Source: Nilaparvata lugens
Taxonomy: Eukaryota; Arthropoda; Insecta; Hemiptera; Delphacidae
DNA: 64,000 nt
Direction: 5' to 3'
Assembly (NCBI RefSeq): GCF_014356525.2
Contig: NC_052511.1
Coordinates: forward strand, 29,525,960 to 29,589,959
In this document: piece by piece, positions 23,011 to 34,080 of the stretch
How the letters are laid out: every line of letters begins with the position of its first letter
Numbering within the stretch: the first letter of the stretch is position 1
Notes under the pieces: generated by a model
What the model was told of the DNA's origin: nothing
Database searches by the model: none
The model's input: only the letters and a program-made list of their open reading frames with translations
Made by a program: the position numbers and the translations under genes

Positions 23011-23613
23011 CAAATTCTTCAATATTAATAAAATAAGAGGAGAGACATGTTTTTTTTAAATAGACACATATTAGAAATGTATTCTGATCTTTAAATAAAT
23101 TTATACACTTATTCTTGTGTATACGTTTTTTATTACTAAACCTGCACCTTTCATTACTAAGTCTGCACCTCAAAGTCAATGAAACCAGAAAGTTTCAGCG
23201 TCCATTAAACAAACACAAAACCAAATTTAAGGTTATTTACTCAATATTACAAAATAGGTTTATAGAGAATATGAGTGAATTGAATGAATAATGGAAAAGC
23301 ACAGTGTAAAAATGTTATATTTTGTAATTGAGCCGCTGCTCCTTCACTGCCGATAATAGGCTTGTTGCTGACGAAATTAGAAATGATCCTGCTGATATTA
23401 GGGGATAATCGTCGTTTTGGTATTGATATGTTTAAGTTTCTACAACTGTTGGGTAATTAATTTATTTTTCAAGCTTTCTTTGTACAAATGAAAGCTTAAA
23501 TAATGAACTTCAACCTGAAAGTAATAAAACATATTTTTACTTTAATTAGGCTGTGTTAGGAGTTAAGACATAACCTCCACCAACATTGACCTGACAATAT
23601 TTGGTGCTTTTAA

Positions 23614-24066
23614 CTAATAGCTTGTATTTTGAAAATGAATTCTATGAAAGATTTTCTTCAGTGATTGCCAAAAATTTAAAATTTTCAAAACTCATACTTG
23701 TACGATGTAAAGTTAAAGTAGTACTTGATGTAACACATGAAGATGACAGAATAGAAACTATTGATAATTATCATATTGGAAAAACGAATCACAGAGGTAT
23801 AGGCCTATAAGAAGCGTACGATAAGATAGGAAGAAAATACTATTGGCCCAACATGAAAAATTATATTAACAAACGTTGAGATATGTCTCAAAACAAAGTA
23901 CGAACGAAATTCACTTAATTTAGAAATGAACTTGACACCGACAGCTATAAGGCCACTTCAAATCATTCACGTGGACAGTATAGCATTTGAGAAAAAGAAA
24001 TTTCTCACGATCATTGATAGTTTTTCAAGATATGCACAATACTATCCAATAACAAGTTGTAACAGA
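23614..24066 (+). pseudogene. Ty3/gypsy integrase, copy 2 continued
   Basis: Beyond the Tigger 3' end the integrase is readable: the HHCC-type entry (IDNYHIGKTNHRG near 23766, then KIGRKYYWPNMKNYI), then the start of the core with the first catalytic Asp in IHVDS (near 23952) and KKKFLTIIDSFSRYAQYYPI (23994-24053). Stops occur near 23809 and 23877, and the cysteines of the HHCC zinc finger are lost to a frameshift. It breaks off near 24066, before the second Asp. Confidence 0.85.
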
Positions 24067-24493
24067 GTTGAGGTTAGAGGTGAGTACAAAAACGATCAAT
24101 TGTTTGAAAGAACAGTTTGTGTATGACAAAAGAATGAACAGTTCTAGCCTACAGAAAGAATCTGTCCTTTCCTCTCTCTGCCTCTTCTGAAAACTGACAC
24201 TCCAACTTCCACTGCCACTTCTTATTAGTAAACCGTTTGGCGTTTGCCACTGCTACTAGAATTATTGTCTCTATAGTTTTAGTTTTCAACGTAGCCTGTT
24301 CATTTTCGAAAACAAAATAATGAAAATTTGCAACATTCTGTTCTGTTGTTCCGTGCGACTGTGCTTTGATGTTAGTAAACATAAACAGATCCTACCGTTA
24401 GAGATATAATTTTTAAAACGAATTACAGTAGGCTATCATTTTATAGTTTGTTTTTTACAAACTGTTTTTGCAGAGTTTGTTCGTGTTTCGTGT
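24067..24493. other. No gene seen between integrase break and next ORF
   Basis: Junction sequence of unknown origin. It may hold the 5' end and first exon of the DUF7869-type gene that follows, but I see neither a convincing ATG exon nor the subterminal motifs found at 51.2-54.3 kb. Confidence 0.35.
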
Positions 24494-24541
24494 TTGAGTG
24501 TTTTACTTCATAATAATATGAATAATTATTTTTTGTTATTT

Positions 24542-25412
24542 TTCAGATACTCTGCCAAGAATTTACCAACCTATCCGACATGTGGACACAGGAAAGGATT
24601 CCAATGCACACTACTGATGATGCAGGACATCAAACGTTTTCATGAAGGTTTTTATTGTGAGCCAAAAAAGGGTAAACAGGATGCCTTTATCCTAAAGTAC
24701 TGCCATGCGAATCCACCTAATCCAAGAAGACAAAAGCTGGACTCATTACAACCGAGAACAACACAATTTGAATACACCATTGCTAATGAAGCTGGTGTAA
24801 ATATGTCAGTGTGTAGGGGAACGTTTTTGAATGTATTAGGCATAACCAAGCACAGGGTTATTGGAGTCTTCAAGAGATTCAAGAATGTACCAAATCACGT
24901 TCCTGGAGAAACAAGAGGGGGGGATCGCAAGAGAGAAAAATTCCAAAACAATAAGGATGCTGTAATCAATTTTATAAAAGAATTGAAAGCTTGTGAATCA
25001 CACTATGCGCGTGGGAAAAGTAATTGTGTTTACCTACCTTCTGAATTAAACATCAGCAAATTGTCAAAAATGTTCAATGATAGTGTAGAAGATGAACAGT
25101 TGAAGGTTAAAGAAAGTTTATTCAGGCAAATATTCAATACAAATTTCAATATAGGGTTTGGAGCACTGGCTGTTGATGAATGCAGTACTTGCTTGGAACT
25201 CAAAGAATTCAAATTGAACAAAATGATACTGAAAAAACTAACCTCAAATTTAAGCTTCAACTCCATCAAAAGCAGGCGAAATCTTTTTTTGAGTTCCTGA
25301 AGCAGAAACCAGATGACTGTTTTATAATGTCATTTGATTGTCAAAAAAATTTGGTTTTACCAAAAGTAAGTGACCAGATTGCGTATTATTCTAGGCAGTT
25401 GTTTGTATTCTA
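24542..25412 (+). pseudogene. DUF7869-type transposase-like protein, copy 1, broken
   Basis: The frame enters through an acceptor-like TATTTTTCAG (ending 24546). The protein has an N-terminal Cys region (PTYPTCGHRKGFQC), then VCRGTFLNVLGITKHRV, a basic hinge, HYARGKSNCVYLPSELNISKLS, FRQIFNTNFNIGFGALAVDEC and a CSTCLELKEF Cys pair. It shifts frame near 25222 and continues to SFDCQKNLVLPKVS, the first Asp of the core. The same order occurs in the gene at 51525-53986. It stops at 25412, near donor-like sites, and the rest of the core is absent. The family name is from memory; the function as a transposase is inference. Confidence 0.6.
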
Positions 25413-25902
25413 GGTGGGTTGTAAGCAAAATTAGCCACAGTTTGAAAAGGTGTGATGTGTGATTTTGTTATCTTATCTGACAGCAGATTATACGTTATCA
25501 TGCTTCCAAGTTTATCAATAACCTCTCAAATACTTCTATATTGAAATTCACAAAATAATATTATAACTTGACCAATAAAATTGCATTGATAATTTGAAAA
25601 ATAAACTAAAACTATAATATCTTACATTATAGGCCTATCATGTTTATATTATCACTGTAAAGTACCTATTGGAACAATTTGTTGAATAATAATCTCTCTC
25701 AAAAATTTAATGTAATGTTTTTAAAATTTATCTCTTTTAAAAATGTAATTGAGTATAGAGTTAAAATTAGGCTATTATTTTGAAATAAAGTTTTTTGACC
25801 ATAAATTCTTCAGTTTCAACAGTTCAGATTAGGATTTGCAACTTGAAGGAATAAGCTGAACTGTCATATTGTAAATATTCTCATCATTTTTCTTGTCTTA
25901 CA
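25413..25902. other. No gene seen; AT-rich
   Basis: No coding signal. It ends in a good 3' splice-site-like tract (TTTTTCTTGTCTTACAG, ending 25902) directly before the piggyBac reading frame, so the last part is probably an intron of that transposase gene. Confidence 0.4.
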
Positions 25903-27684
25903 GGAAATGAAGAAGAAGAAGGCCCAGTCTTGGATGGTATTTCTCCAGCCCTGATGGAATCAGGAATGATGGAATCAGGTGGAACATGACTTCACCCCAC
26001 GTCCTCCACTGATGAATCTCCGATCTCAGAGAGGTGAGCCCAACATCATTGATAAATTGATTGAAGACACCATTGAAAGAAGAGATTGAAGATAGTTCTC
26101 CAGCAACTTGTCAGTCACTCAAGGATTTCCAATTAGCATATTTCAAGGAGATGAATATCACCGAAAAGAAAAATGTGGAATGGTTGAGAGGAGAATATAA
26201 CCCCAGCATAGTGAAAGAATATGAGGGAGGGCATGATGATGAAGTATTTGGCTCATTGTATCCTATGGAAATTTTTCATAAATATATACCACGGGAGATG
26301 ATAGTACAGATGGTTGACTGTACGAATTACTATGCAATTAGTAAGAAAATTGAAAATTTCAAACCAACCACAGCAGAGGAAATAAAATATTCTTGGGAAT
26401 TCATCTGGCTATGGGTAACTTGGGGTACCCAAGAGTACGAATGTACTGGGAGCCACGGTTTCATATTCCACTGATATCTGATTCTGGGATCACTATCAAT
26501 AGATTCTTCAAATTGCATACCTGTTTTCATGTCACCAAAGAAGATGAAAAGAAAGCTGGAAATAAGGAAAGGTTTTGGAAAATTCGACCAATTTATGATT
26601 CTGTAAGAAAAAGGTGCAATGAACTACCAGTTGAAAGCAAGCTTAGCATTGATGAACAGATGGTCCCGTTCAAAGGCTCCCTGGATGTGAAGCAGTACAT
26701 AAGAAATAAACCTACAAAGTGGGGAGTGAAAATCTTTGTACTTTGTGGTGAGAGTGGCACAATGTTTTACTTCCTCATCTATCAAGGATCTACAACTGAA
26801 GTGAAAAGTGAATATACTCAATTTGGACTAGGTGCTGCTGTTGTGATGCAGCTGTCAGAGAGGCTGCCTCTGTTTTGTCAAATATATTTTGACAATTTCT
26901 TTAGCAATTATCCTCTTTTTCAATGGCTGATGAAGAAAGAGATCTATGCTGTGGGTACCATTCGTGTGGTTAGTTTTGCAAGCCCCCATTGAAGACCGAC
27001 TCAGAAATGAAGAAATTACCCTGTGGATCTGTTGATGAAGTGGTTAGCAAAGATGAAATCATCCTAACTAAATGGTCTGACAACTCTTGTGTCACACTGG
27101 GATCAAACTTTATTGGAAAAGGTGAATTTGATACATGTCATCGTTGGGACAAGAAACAGAACCGCTACATAGATGTTCCTAGGACACAATGAGTGCAATT
27201 GTATAATGCTAGCATTATGAACTGGATATAAACTGGTCGATAAACTGGATTTCCTTGTTGCACTTTACAGAACGTTCATCAGAAGCAAGAAATGGACCCT
27301 GAGGATGTTTACACATGCTCTTGATTTAGCTGTCACCAATTCTTGGCTGGAGTACAGGAAAGAGTCGGCTAGACAACAAGTGCCTTCCAAAGAGATAATG
27401 GATCTCATCCACTTTCGTCAATATGTCTCAGAAGCCCTTATTGTTGGAGGGAGACAACCTACAAAGAAGAGAGGAAGGCCTTCTTCCACTGAAGAAGCAA
27501 CAACTGCACCACTACACCACAAACGAGTTGCAGCTATCAAACCAGTGATGGAAGTGAGGTATGATGGCATGCACCACCTACCTGAAGTGAGTGAAAAAGA
27601 ATCGCAAGATAGGTGCATGAATGAAGGATGCACAGGTAAAACATTCATTTATTGCTCGAAGTGTAATAGTATATTTCGCACCTA
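25903..27684 (+). pseudogene. piggyBac transposase, decayed, with zinc tail
   Basis: Starts after the CTTACAG acceptor with an acidic segment (NEEEEGPVLDGISPALMESG). The pieces are 26061-26474, 26393-26992, 26989-27192 and 27259-27684. SIDEQMVPFKGSLDVKQYI (near 26650) carries the first catalytic Asp and YFDNFFSNYPLFQWL (near 26885) the second. The region of the third Asp (about 27195-27260) is rearranged and the MGGVD motif is not readable. The C-terminus has TNSWLEYRKESARQ, KKRGRPS and a zinc-ribbon start CMNEGCTGKTFIYCSKC. At least four frameshifts or stops. No termini found. Same family as the fragment at 8402-8871. Confidence 0.85.
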
Positions 27685-27815
27685 GGGCCGAAAATGAGAT
27701 ATTTCCGGCTCGAAATCGGTTTTTAAGTCCGAGGCCGTAGGCCAAGGACTAGAAAAGATTGAGAGCCGGAAATGCATTTTTGCCCATGGTGCGAACGCTA
27801 TTTTTCGCCACACCA
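27660..27815. mobile_element. Foldback repeat of ~155 bp
   Basis: Outer arms (CGCACCTAGGGCCGAAAATG against CATTTTTGCCCATGGTGCG) and inner arms (ATTTCCGGCTC against GAGCCGGAAAT) pair across the centre GTCCGAGGCCGTAGGCCAAGGAC. It directly abuts the end of the piggyBac reading frame and probably interrupts it. MITE-like and non-coding. Confidence 0.75.
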
Positions 27816-28188
27816 AAAAAAAACTTCCCAATATATAAGAAATTAAAAAATAAATAAAATTCAAACAGCCTGTTTTGATAGTTTGAATCTTGGTTATGAC
27901 AACTTTTACTGTCAATTAATTTCAATATTACTAATTAATAATTTACAATAGTGACCATATTTTTATACTATTAATATTAGGCACGAGCATTGCGCCCAGT
28001 GCAATATATCATGGATAGATGGATGAATAGAATTTTCATTACTATTTTGAAATAATGTGATGAAAAAATTAATATAATTTCACAGTTTTGTCTGAAAATA
28101 TATCTAAAAAATTGATTGAAATTTAAATTATGGTAACTAATATAAAAAATAGGTAATAAAAGTCGAAATTCATCAACAAAAAAAAAGT
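27816..28188. other. No gene seen; AT-rich
   Basis: No coding signal or clear repeat. Confidence 0.4.
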
Positions 28189-28278
28189 CATTGACCGAGA
28201 TTCGAACCTAGATCATGTTAGTTATTCTCTGAGGTTTGGGTTCTGATGTATTACACCTTTACGCTCTCGGCCATTGCG
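28189..28278 (-). repeat. tRNA-derived sequence (SINE head or tRNA pseudogene)
   Basis: On the minus strand a box A-like TGGCCGAGAGCG is followed about 60 bp later by a box B-like GGTTCGAATCTCG. The total length (about 90 bp) and the GGCCGAG start suggest a tRNA-Ser ancestor. The T-stem is mispaired and no clean anticodon arm forms, so it is not a working tRNA gene. Confidence 0.55.
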
Positions 28279-28995
28279 TACTTTTCAAAATAGGGGCCTG
28301 ACTGATAACACTTAGCATACATGTAGGCCTAATACTGTACACTGTAAACTGGACTTCTAAAAAAGTTTACTTCACTCCTAAAAAGCGTACAACATACTTT
28401 GGCTCATGACTTATATTATTAAAATTAATATCATTATCTTTCTCACAATAAAATTTTCACTCTGAATTACCTAAGTCAGGTAACGTATGTAGGCTACTAT
28501 AATAATATAGTGTAAGTTATAGCGGCAAATTTGAAGCCGGTTTGCCGGCATTTTCACAACAAAATATTGCTCTGGAAATAGTTAAATCATAGAGAAAACA
28601 TTTGAAGATTCAATCTTGAGTGGGCCTAATGTTTTCTCTATATGGTTTAATATTGAAGAAAAATTAACTAAAAATATAAAACATATTATATTAATAAACA
28701 TAATTATCTGCAGAATTTTTTGGCACTGCCAACATAAAATAACTTGTGTGTTGGCAGTGAGTTGTTATTTATATTTTAAAGTTTCATGAAGTGCAGAACC
28801 TATCTACTATGACAATATTTCTTATTATTTGCAATAATATATATTTCTATTGTAAGTGTATTTTTACAATTTATCATATTTCTGCTATAATATAAAATAA
28901 AAACGGATATTAATATATTAGCATTCAATTATTAGTAACCTACAGTAATTCATTTTTTAATATAAAATAATCTTTCATAGTTCAACTATTGCTAT
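28279..28995. other. No gene seen; AT-rich flank of the LTR element
   Basis: About 700 bp of AT-rich DNA with AGGCCT palindromes but no coding signal. The last four bases (CTAT) are the left target duplication of the LTR element. Confidence 0.4.
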
Positions 28996-30992
28996 TGTCA
29001 CGTTATTCTTTATATTTAAATAACGATTAGCCTCCTGCTTGGCATCAGTCGGTAAAGCATGAGATTTGATATAATTATATAATTAGGTCGTGGTTTTTTT
29101 ATAGGATTCAGCCTCAAAAATCTTGATAAGCCTAGGTATGGGCTTCTCCTATAACTCTTGTAATTCAATAAAAAATAAATATATATAAATATGATACTTA
29201 TACAATAGTGTTGAGGAATAATAAATAAATTGCACACCATAAACGTTTCATACATATATTACACAAATAATGCAAAAGATAAATCGAGGCAAGAAATATA
29301 TAAGAGCGATAAAAAATATAATATAAAAATAGAACAATAATTGAAATCAATAAAATATCACAGGCTAAACTTTATATTCTAGATTTGTGGCACGAATCAT
29401 TACCATGTGCCTTTATCTTAAAATCATATGCATTCTTTTGCATGTAGCTGCGATATGGCTTGCTAATACTTGTCGACTTGGACAATTCAATCAAAAATGT
29501 GTGCTTTAAGATCAGCTTGATAAATTAGCCACTAATAATCCAAATATATGTATATTAAAATCTCTAGTACTTAGTAGATTTCTTTGTATCCAATATATAT
29601 TTTTTATCTCAGGGTGCAAGATTCGGCACCTGACGGAATAGGTAGAGCCATTCATCTAGTGAATTAGAGCTGAGATAAACTATCGCAAATTATACTGCAA
29701 AAATTAAATATTATATGCATATGTTTTAATAGCCTAGATTTTGTACTTCTTTGATTTAATAGAATTTTCTAAAATATTGATCTATATTTTTCTTTCAATT
29801 AAATACCTTTAATACTAATTTTACTTGCGCAAGTATTACTCTTATTAATTTCTCAATTTATAATAAAACCCTTTCGGCGAGCTAGCTTTGATCATCAGAT
29901 TAATTCGAAGCACTAGGGCGCCCATCACTAATTCAAATTTAATCACTCACGTGTCGAAAATCTTCTTGTAAGCCGCCGATGTCGATCCAACTCCATGTGG
30001 TCCGGGAATATGGTAGCCGGAATCGTCTCCTCCAAGGGGTTATAAGTTTAATTCAAAATGAAAATGACTTCTGCTTCACAATAGCATCACGAAGTCTTTT
30101 AAGAAATTTAATAATTTACTTTAACTTTAACTTTTACAAAATCATTAGCAAGGTACTACGCTCTAAAATATTTGGGGTCCTCTTATGGTGGCATTTGGCT
30201 GGCGAGTGCTGGTTCTTCTTTCTCAAGTTTTACAGATCCTCTTTCCGACTTTCAAATTAGCATAAAATTTAAATATCTTAGTCCTCCGCCATTAGGTTCA
30301 AATAGATCTTACAAAAAAATGCCAAAATATTGCTTAGATTGTATGATTAATAATTTCTTTGCATTCGAGCCATATCAATAACATAGATTATACAAAGTTT
30401 TAACACAAAATCTAGTACATTTATATAAATATATAGAAATATTTTTGAACTGGCCTACAGTTGCCGCCTATTAACTGCCGTTTTACTATTGGTGCATGCA
30501 AATTTTATTCGGTATTCATGCGCCTGGTAACTCTTATTTCCTGAATACATTAAATTATTTTTATTTGGTTTTTTATTTATGCTCTTTACATGCTAGTTAA
30601 TATTCTATACATTAATATTAATTCCATGCTACCTAATAATTAGCCACGTGGACAGGTGTTTTTTCACATTGCACACCATCTGATTGCAATAAAGCTCTGC
30701 CAAAGGGGTTTTGGTCAGATTCTACGTTTCTCGGTTTGATCGATCTCTAAGTCACCGATCCGTGAATACATGTACCTAACCTCAATCTTCAAATATTTTA
30801 TATAATAATCTATTTATGAGCAATAAAATTCCTTCAAATCCTTTTTAGGTTTTTGTACCATTTAGCCAGAACAGGCTGATGCTATCTAATCTTAGTTATT
30901 ATCTATTTGGCGATATTAGCCAGTTACTTTATTTTCAGACCTATTACTGTTTCTGTTAGGGCTTTTTATCTACCCAGATTTAATACTTTACA
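28996..30992 (-). repeat. LTR (3' LTR in element orientation)
   Basis: Matches 35828-37826 almost base for base. Differences seen: T-run length near 29097, CTTGTAA/CTAGTAA near 29158, one A near 29302, ATTCGG/ATCCGG near 29632, an A-run near 30315 and AAGGGG/AAAGGGG near 30699. A tRNA-like box A (TTGGCATCAGTCGGTAAAGC) lies near 29039. Confidence 0.95.
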
Positions 30993-31917
30993 CGCGCCCC
31001 TGGGTTTGAATTCAAAATATTTGAGAATCATAATGTTTTTAATGAAAACCCACCCTTCAATACATCGATATACACTATACTTTATTTATAAATTATACTC
31101 TCATACTTCTATCACAGTTCGCAGACATATTTGCTGCATCTCCTTTATACCTTTATCAAATACAATAACAAATTCTCCTCCTCAACACACATAAAATATC
31201 ATAAATATAAACTTCTAAACACATTCCTCCTGACAACACTTAAAACATAGTAATTTTTAAATTCGCCGCTTGCAGGGCCGCCAACCTAACTACACACATT
31301 TCATAATTCTCATAAATGATTCCTTTTAGACAATAATTTCGATTCACAAAACTTCTGGGCTTATATCTTAAAGTATTCCTTAGGTCTTAATATAAATAAT
31401 TTTCTATACATCAGGTACAATACTTTTCTTTTGCTAATGGCTCTTTGGTTTTTTGGTAGCTTGTATTCACTTTAAGTCTTTTCAGGTAACAAACGTGGCA
31501 TAATTAAAAGTAATAAATATAAAACATATAAATAAATATACCGACATTAATAAATATAATAAATAACAATAATAAATGACTTTTTGGGTACAGTACTTCT
31601 TTTTATAAACATATGTTCAACAGACATTACATTCATTTGATTTGGGTGGCTTTGGCCAGCTGGTCACTGGTTCTACAGAATTTGCTGTCGAATTTCATAA
31701 CTAACCTAACTGCTCAATTTTTTCTCTTAAAAAGGTAATTAACAAATTTTAATTTTACTATCCCCGCTTGTGTCCTTTTTTATCTGATGTATATAATTTA
31801 ATTACATATTTAAAAGTTATTCTTTTTCTTATTGCAGGCTTCTAACGGCTGGAAGGAATTAAAACATTGGATTGTTGCCACGCGGTCCTATACCAAGATT
31901 AAATTTATTAAGGAAGG
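30993..31917. other. Interior non-coding part of the LTR element
   Basis: Between the gag-like ORF end and the 3' LTR. No pol-like ORF. A classic polypurine tract next to the LTR is not obvious (minus-strand sequence CCCAGGGGCGC). Confidence 0.5.
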
Positions 31918-34080
31918 TTAGTAATCGGTTTGATAATAATGTTTTCCTTGATTTCTTATCATATTTATTTGAAATTCGACGATATTGCATGTGGAAATGT
32001 TGTGATTTACTTGCATCTTCTTGCATTCTGTTTGTAGATTGTTGCTGTAGGCCGTTCGGTTATCTGCTATCCATTGGTGAGGCTGTCCTAATTGATAATT
32101 TATCTTCATGAATTTAAAGCCCTTGTATCTGGTGTATTCCTTTAAATAATTCCAAGCTTCATTTATGATAATTCCTTTTAATCCATTCTTTTTCCAATCA
32201 ATCTGTACTCTTAACTCATCCTTCCTTTCATTATCATTTAATATTCTTGATCTCGGTTCATTATAAATTAGTAGGCTCACAACAATAACTATTTTTATAA
32301 TATTAACTTTCCACTCATCAATACTAGATTCTTTCAATAATAACAATATAATATTTTCCATCATATCTACAACACAGTCTTTTATTAATATCACAGCCAT
32401 TACCAACATTAAACACCATAACAAAACATTTATTTTCTCTTCAATAGTATAACCTCTTATCATATAATAGTCAGGTACTTCCATTTTATTAATATAATTC
32501 CTTGTTTCTCTCACTCTTAGACACTGTTTATCCTTCATTAGTTCCCACAAGTAATCCATTTTATTGTTGCCCATGCACGAATCTATAGTAGTCCTATCAG
32601 TTCCATTTTTAATCCATTCCTTTGGCCCATTATTCCGGTCACATCGTTGATCATCTTCTTTAAAACGAATGTGCCGCGGATGCACGCCGTCGGTCCGCTC
32701 CTGTCCTCCTCGGTGACGGTCCGGTGTCCTCTTCGGGCGTTTGAACCGTGCATGCGGCTTCCATCGGCGCGCGCGGTTCCTCCGTTTCTTCCGCCTCCGG
32801 GCCTTACGATGCATGCTCCTCTCCCGAATGCCGTCCTCTCCGTCCTGATGTCGGCCGTCCGGTGTCCTCGGGCGCTTGCGTCTCCGGGCCTCGCGGTGGT
32901 CGCTCCTCTTATCCGGTAGTCCGTCCTCTTGGTCCTCTATCCTGGGTTCCTTGGGGTGCCTTGGTGGGGTCGAATGATGCACGGGTGCGGTGGCGGTCTC
33001 TTGATGCGCGAGTGTGACTTTCAAAGCGGGTAGTATGGTGGCGGTCTCTTGATGGGCGGGCTGCTCTACCTGCGGTGATGGATCTTCGGCGGGTTGCTCT
33101 TCGGTGGGGAACAGGAAACTTAATAGAGGTTGATGCCTGCGGCTGGTTTTTGGTGGTGGTATATCTTGTATTGGCTTCGGTTCTTCTAATAGTATTTTCG
33201 GTAAATCGTTCACAAAGGTGGTATATGAATCTGTAGTATCTTTATTTTCTCTATCTATTTTTTCTGAGCTTGTGTGGGTTGTATCGGGGTTATCATGTAG
33301 ACATAATTGTTTAGATGTAGTTTTCTGTATATCCGGTGGCGGGTCGTTGGGTGCTGAGTTCCGTGTTTTTTGTTGGTTTAATCTGGACGCATGCTCTATG
33401 GTGTAGTTTGTACTTATTTGTTGAGGTGGCGGTTTATAATTTCGGTTGTAATTGTTTTGTGTGTGATTATTATGTGAGTTTAATCGATCACGGCCATCAT
33501 AGTGATTCCTACGGTTGCTCTGCTGGGCATTGTGGTTGGTTGTGCGATTTTGAAATTTTTCATTATTCCAGTTACCATTTTGCCTGTGCTCATAGCGGCG
33601 TTCAAATTGAGGAGCAGATCGGTAGCGATCATATGATACCGGTTCATAATTTTGGCTGTTATACTGATTAAATTTTGAGTTATGTTGATTTGGTGCGTAT
33701 CTCTGGTCTGAACGGTGGTTTGATATGGCCATTGCAGACTGTATGCCATATAAATGATTTATCAGCTGCTTACAATCAGTAATGGGTTGTGTGGCAAGTG
33801 CCATTCTAACTTGATACGGTAGCTTCTTTAAAATAATACTTGCTAATGCCGATTCATTAATGGGCTCGCTCAATTGAGAATTTTTAAACTGTAGGGCAGT
33901 GACGAAAGTGGTACATGCACCGTCTAAGTTAGGGTTGAAATCGCATGATATAATGTCCGCTAGCACGTCCAACTGTTTACTTCTGCTCCAATACTGTTCC
34001 AGGAAGACAGCGACAAACTCATCCAATGATGTAAATTCATGGGCTCTACTCCGAAAGAACATCAGGGGTTCGCCAATCAA
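31918..34080 (-). CDS. Gag-like ORF 2: capsid, basic linker, hydrophobic tail
   Basis: A 720-codon frame whose first codon is TTG, not ATG, and which overlaps ORF 1 by four bases in a -1 relation. It is therefore probably the second part of one Gag protein separated by an indel. Residues 1-120 look like a retrotransposon capsid (FFRSRAHEFTSLDEFVAVF, YWSRSKQLDVL). A long N/Q/R-rich part follows, then an extreme Arg-rich block (RRKRPRTPDGRHQDGEDGIR, 32650-33000) of high GC. The last 220 residues have two hydrophobic stretches (VLLWCLMLVMAVILI; IIKIVIVVSLLIY). No CCHC knuckle and no enzyme motif. The hydrophobic tail is unexplained. Confidence 0.7.
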   Translation of the reverse strand: MIGEPLMFFRSRAHEFTSLDEFVAVFLEQYWSRSKQLDVLADIISCDFNPNLDGACTTFVTALQFKNSQLSEPINESALASIILKKLPYQVRMALATQPITDCKQLINHLYGIQSAMAISNHRSDQRYAPNQHNSKFNQYNSQNYEPVSYDRYRSAPQFERRYEHRQNGNWNNEKFQNRTTNHNAQQSNRRNHYDGRDRLNSHNNHTQNNYNRNYKPPPQQISTNYTIEHASRLNQQKTRNSAPNDPPPDIQKTTSKQLCLHDNPDTTHTSSEKIDRENKDTTDSYTTFVNDLPKILLEEPKPIQDIPPPKTSRRHQPLLSFLFPTEEQPAEDPSPQVEQPAHQETATILPALKVTLAHQETATAPVHHSTPPRHPKEPRIEDQEDGLPDKRSDHREARRRKRPRTPDGRHQDGEDGIRERSMHRKARRRKKRRNRARRWKPHARFKRPKRTPDRHRGGQERTDGVHPRHIRFKEDDQRCDRNNGPKEWIKNGTDRTTIDSCMGNNKMDYLWELMKDKQCLRVRETRNYINKMEVPDYYMIRGYTIEEKINVLLWCLMLVMAVILIKDCVVDMMENIILLLLKESSIDEWKVNIIKIVIVVSLLIYNEPRSRILNDNERKDELRVQIDWKKNGLKGIIINEAWNYLKEYTRYKGFKFMKINYQLGQPHQWIADNRTAYSNNLQTECKKMQVNHNISTCNIVEFQINMIRNQGKHYYQTDY

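Larger units (their letters stand above)
18583..23613 (+). mobile_element. pogo/Tigger-type transposon, 5.0 kb, inserted in gypsy copy 2
   Basis: The 5' end GGTAAAAGCACCAAATATTG (from about 18584) is matched in inverse by CAATATTTGGTGCTTTTAAC (23594-23613), an inverted repeat of about 24 bp, with TA on each side (18581 and 23614). The gypsy integrase resumes right after the 3' TA, so the insertion splits that element. AAATATTGTCAG occurs twice at the 5' end and again near 19010, with an inverse copy at the 3' end. Confidence 0.85.

Noticed and set aside
24067..24493. Same inverted ends as the 51-54 kb unit around the first DUF7869-type copy
   Set aside because: I looked for CGGTCATTTGAG and GAAACAACATAAGTC here and found neither.
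28189..28278. Functional tRNA-Ser gene
   Set aside because: Box A and box B are present but stems are mispaired and no anticodon arm forms; treated as tRNA-derived relic.
29979..30260. 93-codon ORF conserved in both LTRs as a gene
   Set aside because: The LTRs are nearly identical by descent, so conservation carries no information; the peptide has no motif.
32647..33017. Plus-strand ORFs in the GC-rich block (Pro/Arg-rich peptides)
   Set aside because: They are mirror images of the long minus-strand gag-like ORF; high GC removes stops on both strands.
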